Source: Bacillus bingmayongensis | GTDB lineage: Bacteria; Bacillota; Bacilli; Bacillales; Bacillaceae_G | NCBI RefSeq assembly: GCF_000299035.1 | Contig: NZ_AKCS01000013.1 | Span: 1-64,000, forward strand | Direction of reading: 5' to 3' | DNA: 64,000 nt | In this document: positions 15,276 to 24,758 of the stretch, one piece after another | Layout: each line of letters starts with the position of its first letter | How positions within the stretch are numbered: the stretch's first letter is position 1 | Translations under genes and position numbers: made by a program | Notes under the pieces: model-generated | Told to the model about the DNA's origin: nothing | The model's input: only the letters and a program-made list of their open reading frames with translations | Databases searched by the model: none

Positions 15276-18161
15276 ATGAAAAAGAACATAAAGTTTAATC
15301 AAATAATGCTAGGGATTAGTACAATGGCATTATCATTAAGTGGATGGCAAGCTGAAGTATCAGCAGAAGAAAAAGCACCTTACAATGTATTACAAATGAA
15401 ACCTGTCGGTATAGAAACTTTAAAAGATGAAATTGTACATTCTACAAAGGTGGATGAAACATTATCATTTGAAAAGCGTTTAAAAGTAGGAGATTTTTCA
15501 CAGCGACCAGCGCCGATTGCGGAGCGGGCTGAAGTTAGACAATTCCAGCAAAGTTATTCTATGGCAGAGCTTAATAGAATGAGCGATAGTGAACTAATTG
15601 ATACGCTAGCAAATATTCGTTGGAATCAAATTACAGATTTATTCCAATTCAATCAAGATACGAAAGCTTTTTATCAAAATAAAGAGCGCATGAAAGTTAT
15701 CATTGATGAGTTAGGACGACGAGGAAGTACTTTTACGAAAGAAGATGCAAAGGGAATTGACACATTTGTTGAGGTATTACGTTCTGCTTTTTATTTGGGA
15801 TTTTATAATAATGAATTAAGTTACTTAGATGAGAGAAGTTTCCATGATAAATGCTTACCAGCATTAAAAGCAATTGCGAAAAACCCAAACTTTAAATTAG
15901 GTACAGCTGAGCAAGATAAAGTGGTAGCTGCGTATGGGAAATTAATTAGCAATGCTTCTAGTGATGCTGAAACAGTGCAGTATGCGACAAATATTTTAAA
16001 ACAGTATAATGATCACCTATCTACGTATGTAGGTGATCGTACGAAAGGACAAGCTATATATGATATCATACAAGGAATTGATTATGACATACAGTCTTAC
16101 TTGTATGATACGCGTAAAGAGCCTAATGCAACAATGTGGTATGGAAAGATTGATAACTTTATAAATGAGGTTAGTAGAATCGCTCTCATACGGAATGTGA
16201 CAACTGAAAATAGTTGGCTAATTAATAATGGTATTTATTATGTAGGACGTTTAGGGAAATTTCATAGCAATCCAAATAAAGGATTAGAAGTTATTACACA
16301 AGCAATGGGGATGTATCCTCGCCTAAGAGAAGCTTATTTTACAGCGGTAGAGCAAATTACAACAAATTATGGTGGAAAAGACTCTAGTGGGAATACAGTA
16401 GATTTAGAGAAAATACGTGAAGAAGGCAAACAGCAGTATTTACCGAAAACATACAAATTTGATGATGGGTCTATCGTATTTAAAACAGGAGACAAAGTAA
16501 CAGAGGAGAAGATTAAGAGATTATATTGGGCTGCCAAGGAAGTAAAAGCGCAATATCATCGTGTAATTGGAAATGATAAAGCGTTAGAATCAGGGAACGC
16601 TGATGATGTATTGACAGTAGTAATTTATAATAATCCGGATGAATATCAGTTAAATAGACAGTTATATGGATATGAAACAAACAATGGTGGAATCTATATC
16701 GAAGAGAAGGGAACTTTCTTTACATATGAGCGCACCCCGGAACAAAGCATTTATAGTTTAGAAGAGTTGTTCCGTCATGAATTTACACATTATTTACAAG
16801 GAAGATACGAGGTTCCTGGTTTATTTGGAAGAGGGGATATGTATCAAAATGAAAGATTAACTTGGTTCCAAGAAGGTAATGCGGAATTTTTTGCGGGATC
16901 TACACGTACAAATAATGTTGTTCCACGTAAGAGTATAATTAGTGGTTTATCATCTGATCCAGCGAATCGTTATACTGCAGAGCAAACATTGTTTGCAAAG
17001 TATGGATCATGGGATTTTTATAACTATTCCTTTGCACTGCAGTCTTATTTGTATAATCATCGATTTGAAACATTTGATAAGGTTCAAGATTTAATACGTG
17101 CGAATGATGTGAAAAATTACGATACATATCGTGAAGCTTTGAGTAAGGACACACAATTAAATAAAGAATATCAAACATATATGCAGCAATTGATTGATAA
17201 TCAAGACAAATATGATGTACCACAAGTATCGGATGATTATTTAGTAAAACATGCACCAAAGCCATTAGCTGAAGTGAAGACAGAAATTGCAGATGTTGCG
17301 AATTTGAAAAATGCAAATATTACAAAACATAAGTCTCAATTCTTTAACACATTTACAGTAGAAGGCACGTACATAGGTGGTGCATCAAAAGGTGAATCCG
17401 AAGATTGGAAAACGATGAGCAAGCAAATGAATCAAGTATTGGAACAGCTATCGCAAAAAGGATGGAGTGGTTATAAAACAGTTACAGCGTATTTTGTTAA
17501 CTATCGTGTGAATGCAGCCAATCAGTTTGAATATGATATTGTTTTCCACGGTGTTGCAACGGATGAAGAGGAAAACAAAACTACTAAAGTAAATATGAAT
17601 GGACCTTACAATGGGAAAGTAAATGAAAAAATTCAGTTTCATAGCGATGGTACAGAAAGCGCAGGGGGAAAAATTATTTCTTATCTTTGGAATTTTGGGG
17701 ATGGTACAACAAGTACAAAAGCAAATCCTATTCATGTATATGGGAAAGAGGGAACGTATACAGCGGAGCTAACAGTGAAAGATAATAGAGGAAAAGAAAG
17801 TAAAGGACAAACAATGGTCACCGTAAAACAGGATACGCAAACAGGTGCAGGCTCTGAAGAAGCAAAGATAATTCCTTTTAATACGCTTGTAAATGGAAAT
17901 CTGAATACTTCTAATCAAACGGATGTTTACATGTTCGAGGTTAAATCTCCAAAAGAGGTAGATATTTCTGTTATAAACGAACAGCAAATTGGGATGACAT
18001 GGGTGCTGCATCATGAATCAGACATGCAAAATTATGTTGCTTACGGTCAAGCTGACGGAAGCGTCATTAAAGGAAAATACCAAGCAAAAACAGGAAAGTA
18101 TTATTTATATGTATATAAATTTAATAATGAAAATGGGGCATATTCATTATTAGTAAAATAA
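15276..18161 (+). CDS. colA: Secreted collagenase, peptidase family M9
   Basis: This is a 961-residue exported metalloprotease that degrades collagen. A signal peptide covers about residues 1-30 (cleavage near VSAEE). The M9 activator region follows, then the gluzincin catalytic domain with H501-EFT-H505 and the third zinc ligand E533 in WFQEGNAEF. The 28-residue spacing from the second His to the Glu is the same as in clostridial ColG. A PKD domain lies at about 770-850 (SYLWNFGDGTTSTKANPIHV). A C-terminal PPC-type collagen-binding domain covers about 865-961. It is monocistronic, behind a PlcR-like box. It is intact and probably active. Confidence 0.96.
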   Translation: MKKNIKFNQIMLGISTMALSLSGWQAEVSAEEKAPYNVLQMKPVGIETLKDEIVHSTKVDETLSFEKRLKVGDFSQRPAPIAERAEVRQFQQSYSMAELNRMSDSELIDTLANIRWNQITDLFQFNQDTKAFYQNKERMKVIIDELGRRGSTFTKEDAKGIDTFVEVLRSAFYLGFYNNELSYLDERSFHDKCLPALKAIAKNPNFKLGTAEQDKVVAAYGKLISNASSDAETVQYATNILKQYNDHLSTYVGDRTKGQAIYDIIQGIDYDIQSYLYDTRKEPNATMWYGKIDNFINEVSRIALIRNVTTENSWLINNGIYYVGRLGKFHSNPNKGLEVITQAMGMYPRLREAYFTAVEQITTNYGGKDSSGNTVDLEKIREEGKQQYLPKTYKFDDGSIVFKTGDKVTEEKIKRLYWAAKEVKAQYHRVIGNDKALESGNADDVLTVVIYNNPDEYQLNRQLYGYETNNGGIYIEEKGTFFTYERTPEQSIYSLEELFRHEFTHYLQGRYEVPGLFGRGDMYQNERLTWFQEGNAEFFAGSTRTNNVVPRKSIISGLSSDPANRYTAEQTLFAKYGSWDFYNYSFALQSYLYNHRFETFDKVQDLIRANDVKNYDTYREALSKDTQLNKEYQTYMQQLIDNQDKYDVPQVSDDYLVKHAPKPLAEVKTEIADVANLKNANITKHKSQFFNTFTVEGTYIGGASKGESEDWKTMSKQMNQVLEQLSQKGWSGYKTVTAYFVNYRVNAANQFEYDIVFHGVATDEEENKTTKVNMNGPYNGKVNEKIQFHSDGTESAGGKIISYLWNFGDGTTSTKANPIHVYGKEGTYTAELTVKDNRGKESKGQTMVTVKQDTQTGAGSEEAKIIPFNTLVNGNLNTSNQTDVYMFEVKSPKEVDISVINEQQIGMTWVLHHESDMQNYVAYGQADGSVIKGKYQAKTGKYYLYVYKFNNENGAYSLLVK

Positions 18162-18243
18162 ACTTGTTTCCAATGTATATGAAACTTTACTTTTTATGTA
18201 AAATAATCTATTATATAGATATACAATATATCGGTTATTTTCT

Positions 18244-18284
18244 AGGAGGAGCCTGTCACTATAGGCTCCTCCTGTTCTTTTTTA
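18244..18284 (+). terminator. Terminator of colA
   Basis: The stem AGGAGGAGCCT / AGGCTCCTCCT is followed by GTTCTTTTTT. Confidence 0.9.
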
Positions 18285-18408
18285 AGTAGCCTGTCGTACA
18301 GGTCTTTCTTTAAAGATTAAATAACTGAAAATTATGAAATATAATTCTTGAAAGAGGTGATGCATACATATAACAAAGAGAGAGGCAATGATGAAAGGGG
18401 GATAAGGC

Positions 18409-18957
18409 ATGACATTGTTGGGTTATCCACTTGAGACAATTTATTTATATGGATTTATTATTGCTACCGTACTTACTGTTATTTATATCTTTTTTGGAGA
18501 TATATTTGAATCCATATTTAGCTTCGGAGGTGGATCTACATCCATTGTAACGTTACTGCTTAGTTTCTTTGCAATGCTTTGTGGTTTTGGTTATATAGGA
18601 GAGTATTTATTTTCTTTAAATAGTATTGTTATTTTTAGTCTTTCTTTCGGCATATCTTTTATTGGAGTTTTTCTAATGAAGATATTAATTTTAAAACCAA
18701 TTGCAGAGTCTGAACAAAATACAGTGCAACGTATGGATGAATTTGTTGGCTGTAGGGGAGAAGTGATTATTACCATCCCGAAAGAGGGCTTTGGAGAAGT
18801 ATTAGTTTCTTCGAAATTTGGAAGCAATGCGATACCAGCTAAGGCAATTGGAAAAAAAGATATTTTACAGGGAACACAAGTCATTATTGAGGGAGTTCAA
18901 GATGGTGTTTTGCTTGTACAAAACATCGCTTATTCTTTAAAAAAACCAAAATTATAA
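18409..18957 (+). CDS. yuaF: NfeD-family membrane protein, YuaF-like
   Basis: This 182-residue membrane protein has four hydrophobic segments (about 11-30, 45-65, 68-90, 93-112) and a C-terminal NfeD OB-fold domain (about 115-180: VGCRGEVIITIPKEGFGEVLV). In B. subtilis YuaF is co-transcribed with flotillin and helps organise membrane microdomains. Here floT begins 12 bases after the stop, so the pair is an operon. AAAGGGGGATAAGGC precedes the ATG. Confidence 0.9.
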   Translation: MTLLGYPLETIYLYGFIIATVLTVIYIFFGDIFESIFSFGGGSTSIVTLLLSFFAMLCGFGYIGEYLFSLNSIVIFSLSFGISFIGVFLMKILILKPIAESEQNTVQRMDEFVGCRGEVIITIPKEGFGEVLVSSKFGSNAIPAKAIGKKDILQGTQVIIEGVQDGVLLVQNIAYSLKKPKL

Positions 18958-18969
18958 GGAGGAATTTAA

Positions 18970-20529
18970 ATGATTCCGTTAATTATCGGTGGTGTATTAC
19001 TCGCAATTTTACTTTTACTTATTTTGGTGTTTATTACAAAATACCGTACAGTTGGCCCGGATGAAGCATTGATTGTTACCGGGAACTGGCTTGGCGGCGG
19101 AAAGAATGTTGTTACAACAGATGATGGAAAGAAAATTAAAATTATTCGTGGCGGCGGTACTTTTGTAGTACCGATTATGCAACGAGCAGAACCTCTTAGT
19201 TTATTAAACTATAAATTAGAAGTTGGAACACGTGATACGTATACGAAACAAGGGGTGCCAGTTACGGTAAATGGTGTTTCTATTATTAAAGTAGGTTCAA
19301 CAATTGAAGAAGTATCTACAGCAGCCGAACAATATTTAGGAAAAGAAACCGAAGAGTTAAAAGTAGAAGCGAAGGAAGTATTAGAAGGTCATTTACGCGC
19401 TATTTTATCTTCAATGACTGTAGAAGATGCTTACAGTAATAGAGAACAATTTGCACAAAAGGTACATGAAGTTGCTTCGACAGATTTAAAGAAAATGGGC
19501 CTTCGTATTGTATCCTTTACGATTAAAGAAATTATGGACAAAAATGGTTATTTAGATGCTTTAGGTCAACCACAAATCGCAACGGTTAAACGTGATGCAA
19601 CAATTGCGAATGCAGAACGTGAAAAAGAAGCACGTATTGAAAAAGCACGTGCGGAAAAAGAGGCAAAAGAAGCTGAATATCAACGTGATGCACAAATTGC
19701 AGAGGCTGAAAAGCATAAAGAATTAAAAGTGCAAGCATATAAGAGAGAGCAAGAGCAAGCTCGTGCAGACGCTGACCTTTCTTATGAATTACAACAAGCA
19801 AAAGCGCAGCAAGGTGTTACAGAAGAACAAATGCGAGTTAAAATTATTGAGCGTGAAAAGCAAATTGAATTAGAAGAAAAAGAAATTGCACGCCGTGAAA
19901 AACAATACGATGCAGAAGTAAAGAAAAAAGCAGATGCAGATCGTTATGCAGTTGAACAATCAGCGGAAGCGGAAAAAGTAAAACAAATTAAAAAAGCAGA
20001 TGCAGAACAATATAAAATTGAAGCGGAGGCAAGAGCACGTGCGGAAGAAGTACGTGTTGAAGGTTTAGCGAAAGCTGAAATTGAAAAAGCACAAGGTCAG
20101 GCAAAAGCAGAAGTTGAAAAGGCTCAAGGTACAGCGGAAGCGGATGTTATTCGATTAAAAGGTTTGGCGGAAGCAGAAGCGAAGCAAAAAATTGCTGAAG
20201 CATTCGAATTATATGGTCAGGCGGCAATTATGGATATGGTTCTTAAAATGCTTCCAAGTTACGCAAAAGAACTTGCAAGCCCACTTAGCAACATCGATAA
20301 AATTACTGTTGTGGATACAGGCGGCGGTGGAAAAAACAGTGGCGCTGGAAAAGTTGCAGGTTATGCGACTGATCTAATGGCAACGATGCAAGAAACATTG
20401 AAAGCCTCTTCTGGCATTGATTTAAAAGAGTTATTGGAAGGATTTGCTGGGAAAGGTGCTGTGCAGCAAGCGGTGAGTGAGAAGCCTGTTGTGCAGGTGG
20501 TGGAAGAGAAAGGGAAAAGTGAAAATTAA
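18970..20529 (+). CDS. floT: Flotillin FloT (YuaG)
   Basis: This 519-residue scaffold protein belongs to functional membrane microdomains. A short N-terminal membrane insertion (about 3-23, LIIGGVLLAILLLLILVFI) is followed by the SPFH/PHB domain (about 28-200). A long coiled coil rich in EA/EK repeats covers about 205-400 (YQRDAQIAEAEKHKELKVQA and similar). A hydrophobic/glycine C-terminal region follows, with GGGGKNSGAGK near 453-463. Together with yuaF it should affect membrane fluidity, signalling and protein quality control, as in B. subtilis. GGAGG precedes the ATG. Confidence 0.95.
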   Translation: MIPLIIGGVLLAILLLLILVFITKYRTVGPDEALIVTGNWLGGGKNVVTTDDGKKIKIIRGGGTFVVPIMQRAEPLSLLNYKLEVGTRDTYTKQGVPVTVNGVSIIKVGSTIEEVSTAAEQYLGKETEELKVEAKEVLEGHLRAILSSMTVEDAYSNREQFAQKVHEVASTDLKKMGLRIVSFTIKEIMDKNGYLDALGQPQIATVKRDATIANAEREKEARIEKARAEKEAKEAEYQRDAQIAEAEKHKELKVQAYKREQEQARADADLSYELQQAKAQQGVTEEQMRVKIIEREKQIELEEKEIARREKQYDAEVKKKADADRYAVEQSAEAEKVKQIKKADAEQYKIEAEARARAEEVRVEGLAKAEIEKAQGQAKAEVEKAQGTAEADVIRLKGLAEAEAKQKIAEAFELYGQAAIMDMVLKMLPSYAKELASPLSNIDKITVVDTGGGGKNSGAGKVAGYATDLMATMQETLKASSGIDLKELLEGFAGKGAVQQAVSEKPVVQVVEEKGKSEN

Positions 20530-20534
20530 TGAAA

Positions 20535-20560
20535 GAAGGCCCCTCACAGTAGGGGCCTTT
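20535..20560 (+). terminator. Terminator of yuaF-floT
   Basis: The stem AAGGCCCCT / AGGGGCCTT with loop CACAGT is followed by TTT. It is also usable by the convergent ecsC-like gene. Confidence 0.88.
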
Positions 20561-20566
20561 TACATA

Positions 20567-21361
20567 CTATTTAGAAGTGGATTCCATTTCCTCTAATCTA
20601 TCTAACACTCTTCTTTTCTTATAAAGCATCTTACCTACTTCAGCAATTTCTTCAATTGTTTTTCGATTTAAATAAGCTCCAAAAATCATTCCAGCAACAG
20701 GGATCAGTTGAAAAAGTTTTTTCCAACCATAATTGTCACGATACACAGTAAACACTTCTCGCCATGATTTAATTTGAGACATACTGTCATCATGATTGGC
20801 ACGAGAATCAAAATGTTTTAACTCCTGAAGAATTGTTTGTTTTCCTACAATATCAGATGAAGAAAATTGTAAACATTTTACGATAAATAACCTCTCTTGC
20901 ATATCTTCAGGATTATAACCGTAGCAAATGGCAATCTCTTGTAAAACATTTAGTGACATACTTAAAACAGCTGGAATATCAATTGCTAGGGTGAAAATAC
21001 CACCAAATCCAGTTGTCGCTCCTTGGGCAGTTGCGACGGATTTTCTATTTTCAATGATTTTATCAACGATTGAATCCATCTCACTTAAAGGGAATTTTTG
21101 AACATCTGTTAAGGAAGCTGCGTTTTCAAATTTTTCTATTGTTGTTTGTGGATGAATTAAATATTTACTTCCAGAATTGAGATATTGAATAAGCTCATCT
21201 AGTAAAAGATTAATTTTTTTATGAATAAACTTGGGCGTGAGCTTATCAAGAATAGCAAACGGAATTTTCCCCCATTTTTCAAAGAACCAAAGATCCTCCT
21301 GTTCCTTCTCCCATTTTTCAATCATTGCAATTTCTTTTAATAAAAGCTCCTTTGACTCCAT
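20567..21361 (-). CDS. EcsC-family protein
   Basis: This 264-residue EcsC-domain protein is related to the third component encoded beside the EcsAB ABC transporter in Bacillus, but lies away from any ecsAB. Recognisable blocks are the glycine-rich ATAQGATTGFGGIFTLAIDI (about 107-126), AICYGYNPEDMQERL, and a late hydrophobic AGMIFGAYLNRKTIEE. It is probably peripheral or inserted in the membrane through the glycine-rich segment. The biochemical function is unknown. It is monocistronic and convergent with floT. The ribosome binding site (TAGGGT) is weak. Confidence 0.85.
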   Translation of the reverse strand: MESKELLLKEIAMIEKWEKEQEDLWFFEKWGKIPFAILDKLTPKFIHKKINLLLDELIQYLNSGSKYLIHPQTTIEKFENAASLTDVQKFPLSEMDSIVDKIIENRKSVATAQGATTGFGGIFTLAIDIPAVLSMSLNVLQEIAICYGYNPEDMQERLFIVKCLQFSSSDIVGKQTILQELKHFDSRANHDDSMSQIKSWREVFTVYRDNYGWKKLFQLIPVAGMIFGAYLNRKTIEEIAEVGKMLYKKRRVLDRLEEMESTSK

Positions 21362-21611
21362 TTTTTACCCTACTTTCGTATAGACATATATGTTTATTTT
21401 ACTTAACGGTTTTTAAATAATAAACAAAATTTAGTATATTTAGTTATAATGGATACATCATTTAAAAAAGACAATAGGTGAATTCCTTTTGAGAATGTAT
21501 TGAAATCAATAATGTAATGCTTTATTTAAGGTAGCCTGTCTTATAGGGAAGTAGTACTTTAATTGTTGGTGTTTTCTGTAAAAATATCATAGTGCGAAAG
21601 TGGTGAATGTA

Positions 21612-22301
21612 TTGAACATATTGTTTGAAGCAATTAAAAACAAAAATCTCGATCAATTCATAGAGGGCATTCCGGGAGCTAATATAAATGAACAAGATCA
21701 GTTTGGGAGAACTCCGTTGCATTATGTAATTGTCAAAAAAGCTCCTATTGAAATGTTTGAAAGATTACTAGCTGGTGGGGCGAAGACAACGATAAAAGAC
21801 CGTTTACATGAGTCAGTATTTTCGAAAGTAATTAAATTTAGGAATAAACAAGCCGTGGAGTGCCTAATAAAAAATGGAGTAGAACTGAATCATCCAGCAG
21901 GGATAAAGAAAACACCTTGGTTTGCAGCGAGGCACACTCCTGAAATAGCAGATCTATTACTAGAAACAAAAGGAGCGGTTCGACTGAGATTAACAGAAAG
22001 TGAACAGGAGATCATTGATGGTTGTTTGTATGGAGAGGATGTTGAAGCAGAAGCTTATTTTACTCAATTAAATACTCCTGAATTGTTACATGCGTTTGTA
22101 TTACATTTTAATTGGGATGATGATTTACAGCCGATGAAAATGGTATTACAGCATGCTAATTGTCAGGAAATAACTGCTATTGAAATGTTTGATTTAGTAG
22201 ATGGGTATTATTGGCTGAGTCAGGAAAATAGCAGTGATGAGGAAAGTGAGTATGTAGATTTTGTACAACTTCTTTTAAGTAAGTTTCCTAATATATTATA
22301 A
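21612..22301 (+). CDS. Ankyrin-repeat protein (cytosolic)
   Basis: This protein has about 229 residues with an N-terminal ankyrin module: NEQDQFGRTPLHYVIVKKA (about 24-42) and the following GGAKTTIKDRLHESVFSKVI are recognisable. The C-terminal half is less regular and acidic. There is no signal peptide or membrane segment, so it is probably cytosolic and binds a protein partner; the role is unknown. The start is uncertain. TTG at 21612 follows AAAGTGGTGA at good spacing, while a GTG at 21600 is also in frame. It is monocistronic. A second ankyrin protein, a lipoprotein, lies at 28833-29624. Confidence 0.82.
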   Translation: MNILFEAIKNKNLDQFIEGIPGANINEQDQFGRTPLHYVIVKKAPIEMFERLLAGGAKTTIKDRLHESVFSKVIKFRNKQAVECLIKNGVELNHPAGIKKTPWFAARHTPEIADLLLETKGAVRLRLTESEQEIIDGCLYGEDVEAEAYFTQLNTPELLHAFVLHFNWDDDLQPMKMVLQHANCQEITAIEMFDLVDGYYWLSQENSSDEESEYVDFVQLLLSKFPNIL

Positions 22302-22394
22302 ACCATTTGTTTTGAGTATGTATTTCATATAAATGAGCTGTGCTTTTTGTATGAAACAGATTTTACAAAACAATATGTCAAGAAGGTTAGGGGA

Positions 22395-24005
22395 ATGATT
22401 TTGAAGTTTAAAAAATTAAAATTACAGCCAAGAATTACATTGACGATTAGTGCACTCATTTTTTTAGTTATTATTTTAACGAGTTTTCTTTTTTATTATA
22501 TCGTATCTAAAACAATAGAAGAGCAGATTGGTAAAAGGGCATTACACGTTGCAAAAACAGTCGCTGCTATACCTGAAATTCAAGAAGCATTTCAGAAGGA
22601 AAACCCATCTGCTATTATTCAACCAATTGTTGAGAAAATACGGGTAGAAACAGATGCTGATTTTATCGTAGTGGGAAATAAAGATGGAATTCGTTATGCA
22701 CATCCTTTGCGTGAGAAAATTGGAAAAGAAATGGTTGGTGGGGATAACGAAGGGGTTTTAACGGATGGAAAATCATATATTTCTAAAGCGACTGGGACAT
22801 TAGGTCCTTCCTTACGCGGGAAAGTACCAATTCGTAATCAGACTGATCGGATTATTGGTGTTGTATCTGTTGGTTTTTCTATGGATGATATTCATGAAGT
22901 GGCAGAAGCATACGGTAAGAGAGTGTTTTGGATTGCTATCGCTGGATTAGTAATTGGGATATTTGGTTCTATATATTTAGCACGTAGTATAAAAAAATTA
23001 ATGTTTGGCTTTGAACCAGAAGAAATCTCCTCTCTATATGAGGAACATAGTGCTGTCATTCAATCTGTACGAGAAGGAATTATGGTGATAGATAAAGAAG
23101 GTTGCATTCGTTTAGTCAATCAGGCGGCGTATGAAATTCTTTCTCTTAAAAAACATCAGACTATCCTTGGGGATTCTATTTTGAAAATTATTCCGAACTC
23201 CTCAATACTAGAAGTGCTTCGAACTGGAGAAGAACAATTTGATCGCTATTTAGATATAAAGGGACGAGCTGTTATCGTAAATCGATTACCTATTAAGGTG
23301 AACAATGTAGTAATAGGAGTCGTTTCTAGTTTTCGCTTAAAATCAGAGATGGATCAGTTAACAGAAGAACTATCTCAAGCTAAACGTTATACAGAGGCAC
23401 TTCGGGCACAGACACATGAGTATAACAATTTATTGTATACGCTTTCAGGTCTTATTCAATTAGAGTCATATGATGAAGCATTAGAGCTTATTCATAAAGA
23501 GACTGCTGTATATCAAGACTTTGTTCAGTTTATTTTAAAACGTATACAAAATCCGTGGCTAGGTGGAATTTTAATTGGATTCTATAATCGAGCTAGAGAA
23601 TTGAAAATTGATTTTATTTTAGATCGCGAGAGTAGTTTGAAAAAATTAGGTTCTCATATTGATAGTAATCACGTTGTTTCAATTTTAGGGAATTTAATTA
23701 CCAATGCATTTGAAGCAGTTGAATATAATCAGGAGTATGAAAAACAAGTGAGAATGTTTGTAACAGATATTGGAGAGGAGATTGTTATTGAAGTTGAAGA
23801 TTCGGGACGTGGGATTGATGATGAGGTAATTACATATATATTTGACAAAGGATTTTCGACAAAAAAAGGAGAAAAACGCGGTTATGGGTTAGCGAAGGTA
23901 AAAGAGCTAGTTGAAGATTTAAATGGGAGTATCGCGCTAGAAAAAGGGGATCTAGGTGGTGTATTTTTTATAGTTGCATTGCCAAAGGAAAGAGGCGAAT
24001 TGTAA
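22395..24005 (+). CDS. citS: Sensor histidine kinase, CitA/DcuS family (CitS-like)
   Basis: This is a 536-residue membrane kinase. The first transmembrane segment is at about 13-37, an extracellular Cache-like sensor at about 38-176 (CitA/DcuS type, for a small carboxylate), and the second at about 178-200. A PAS domain (about 215-325) is followed by the SpoOB-type H box RAQTHEYNNLL with phospho-acceptor H341, and an ATPase domain with NLITNAFEA and GRGIDDE. It overlaps the regulator gene by one base. The nearby CitM transporter suggests citrate sensing, so the name is inferred from context. I chose the ATG at 22395 over 22347 for its AGAAGG/GGGGA site. Confidence 0.88.
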   Translation: MILKFKKLKLQPRITLTISALIFLVIILTSFLFYYIVSKTIEEQIGKRALHVAKTVAAIPEIQEAFQKENPSAIIQPIVEKIRVETDADFIVVGNKDGIRYAHPLREKIGKEMVGGDNEGVLTDGKSYISKATGTLGPSLRGKVPIRNQTDRIIGVVSVGFSMDDIHEVAEAYGKRVFWIAIAGLVIGIFGSIYLARSIKKLMFGFEPEEISSLYEEHSAVIQSVREGIMVIDKEGCIRLVNQAAYEILSLKKHQTILGDSILKIIPNSSILEVLRTGEEQFDRYLDIKGRAVIVNRLPIKVNNVVIGVVSSFRLKSEMDQLTEELSQAKRYTEALRAQTHEYNNLLYTLSGLIQLESYDEALELIHKETAVYQDFVQFILKRIQNPWLGGILIGFYNRARELKIDFILDRESSLKKLGSHIDSNHVVSILGNLITNAFEAVEYNQEYEKQVRMFVTDIGEEIVIEVEDSGRGIDDEVITYIFDKGFSTKKGEKRGYGLAKVKELVEDLNGSIALEKGDLGGVFFIVALPKERGEL

Positions 24006-24697
24006 TGAACGAGGGGATTGAAGTACTAATTGTAGAAGACGATATTCGCATTGCAGAGATTCATCGTCGTTTTACTGAAAAAGTAGGGGGATTTAAGGTA
24101 ATTGGAACTGCAACAACAGGGGAACAAGCGAAAGAGTGGTTAGATCTTGTCTCGCCGCAGCTTGTTTTATTAGATGTTTATTTACCTGATATGCAGGGGA
24201 CGGAACTTGTGACATATATTCGGCGTAACTTACATGATACGGATATCATTATGATTACAGCGGCATCAGAAGTCGAAATTGTTCGTCATGCATTGCGAGG
24301 TGGGGTAACGGATTATATTGTAAAGCCGCTTATGTTTGATCGATTTAAAAAGAGTTTAGAAAACTACCGAGAGAAAATACAGCAATTACAGCAAAGGAAA
24401 CAGTTATCATCAGAGGAAATTGAAAGTTTATGGTTTAAGGAACGATTGGAAAATAATCAAAGCAGACATGCTCCAAAAGGTATTGACCCTTTAACATTAT
24501 CAAAAATAAAAAAATATGTTTCTAAAGTAGGTCATGAAGGAATTACAGCAGAAATGTTGAGTTTAGAAGCAGGAATAAGTCGATCAACAGCAAGGCGTTA
24601 TTTAGAATATTTGATTTCTGAAAAGAGGATTTATGCGGAACTTATATATGGGAATGTGGGACGACCAGAGCGAAGATATTTTCTAGTTTCTTCATAA
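24005..24697 (+). CDS. citT: Response regulator, CitB/DcuR family (CitT-like)
   Basis: This 230-residue transcription activator has an N-terminal receiver with phospho-acceptor D57 in LLDVYLPDMQGTEL, the switch Lys in YIVKPL at about 105, and a C-terminal helix-turn-helix (about 180-225, ITAEMLSLEAGISRSTARRY). It is co-translated with the kinase (start codon overlaps its stop). By analogy with B. subtilis CitST it should switch on the citrate transporter CitM, which lies 1.2 kb downstream on the opposite strand. Confidence 0.88.
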   Translation: MNEGIEVLIVEDDIRIAEIHRRFTEKVGGFKVIGTATTGEQAKEWLDLVSPQLVLLDVYLPDMQGTELVTYIRRNLHDTDIIMITAASEVEIVRHALRGGVTDYIVKPLMFDRFKKSLENYREKIQQLQQRKQLSSEEIESLWFKERLENNQSRHAPKGIDPLTLSKIKKYVSKVGHEGITAEMLSLEAGISRSTARRYLEYLISEKRIYAELIYGNVGRPERRYFLVSS

Positions 24698-24705
24698 TTA
24701 TGAGA

Positions 24706-24746
24706 TAGAAAAAAGTAGAGGTTTGTATAGTCTCTACTTTTTTTAT
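24706..24746 (+). terminator. Terminator of the citST-like operon
   Basis: The stem AAAAAAGTAGAG / CTCTACTTTTTTT with loop GTTTGTATAGT is followed by T-rich sequence. It is usable in both directions. Confidence 0.85.
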
Positions 24747-24758
24747 TAGATAGGGCTG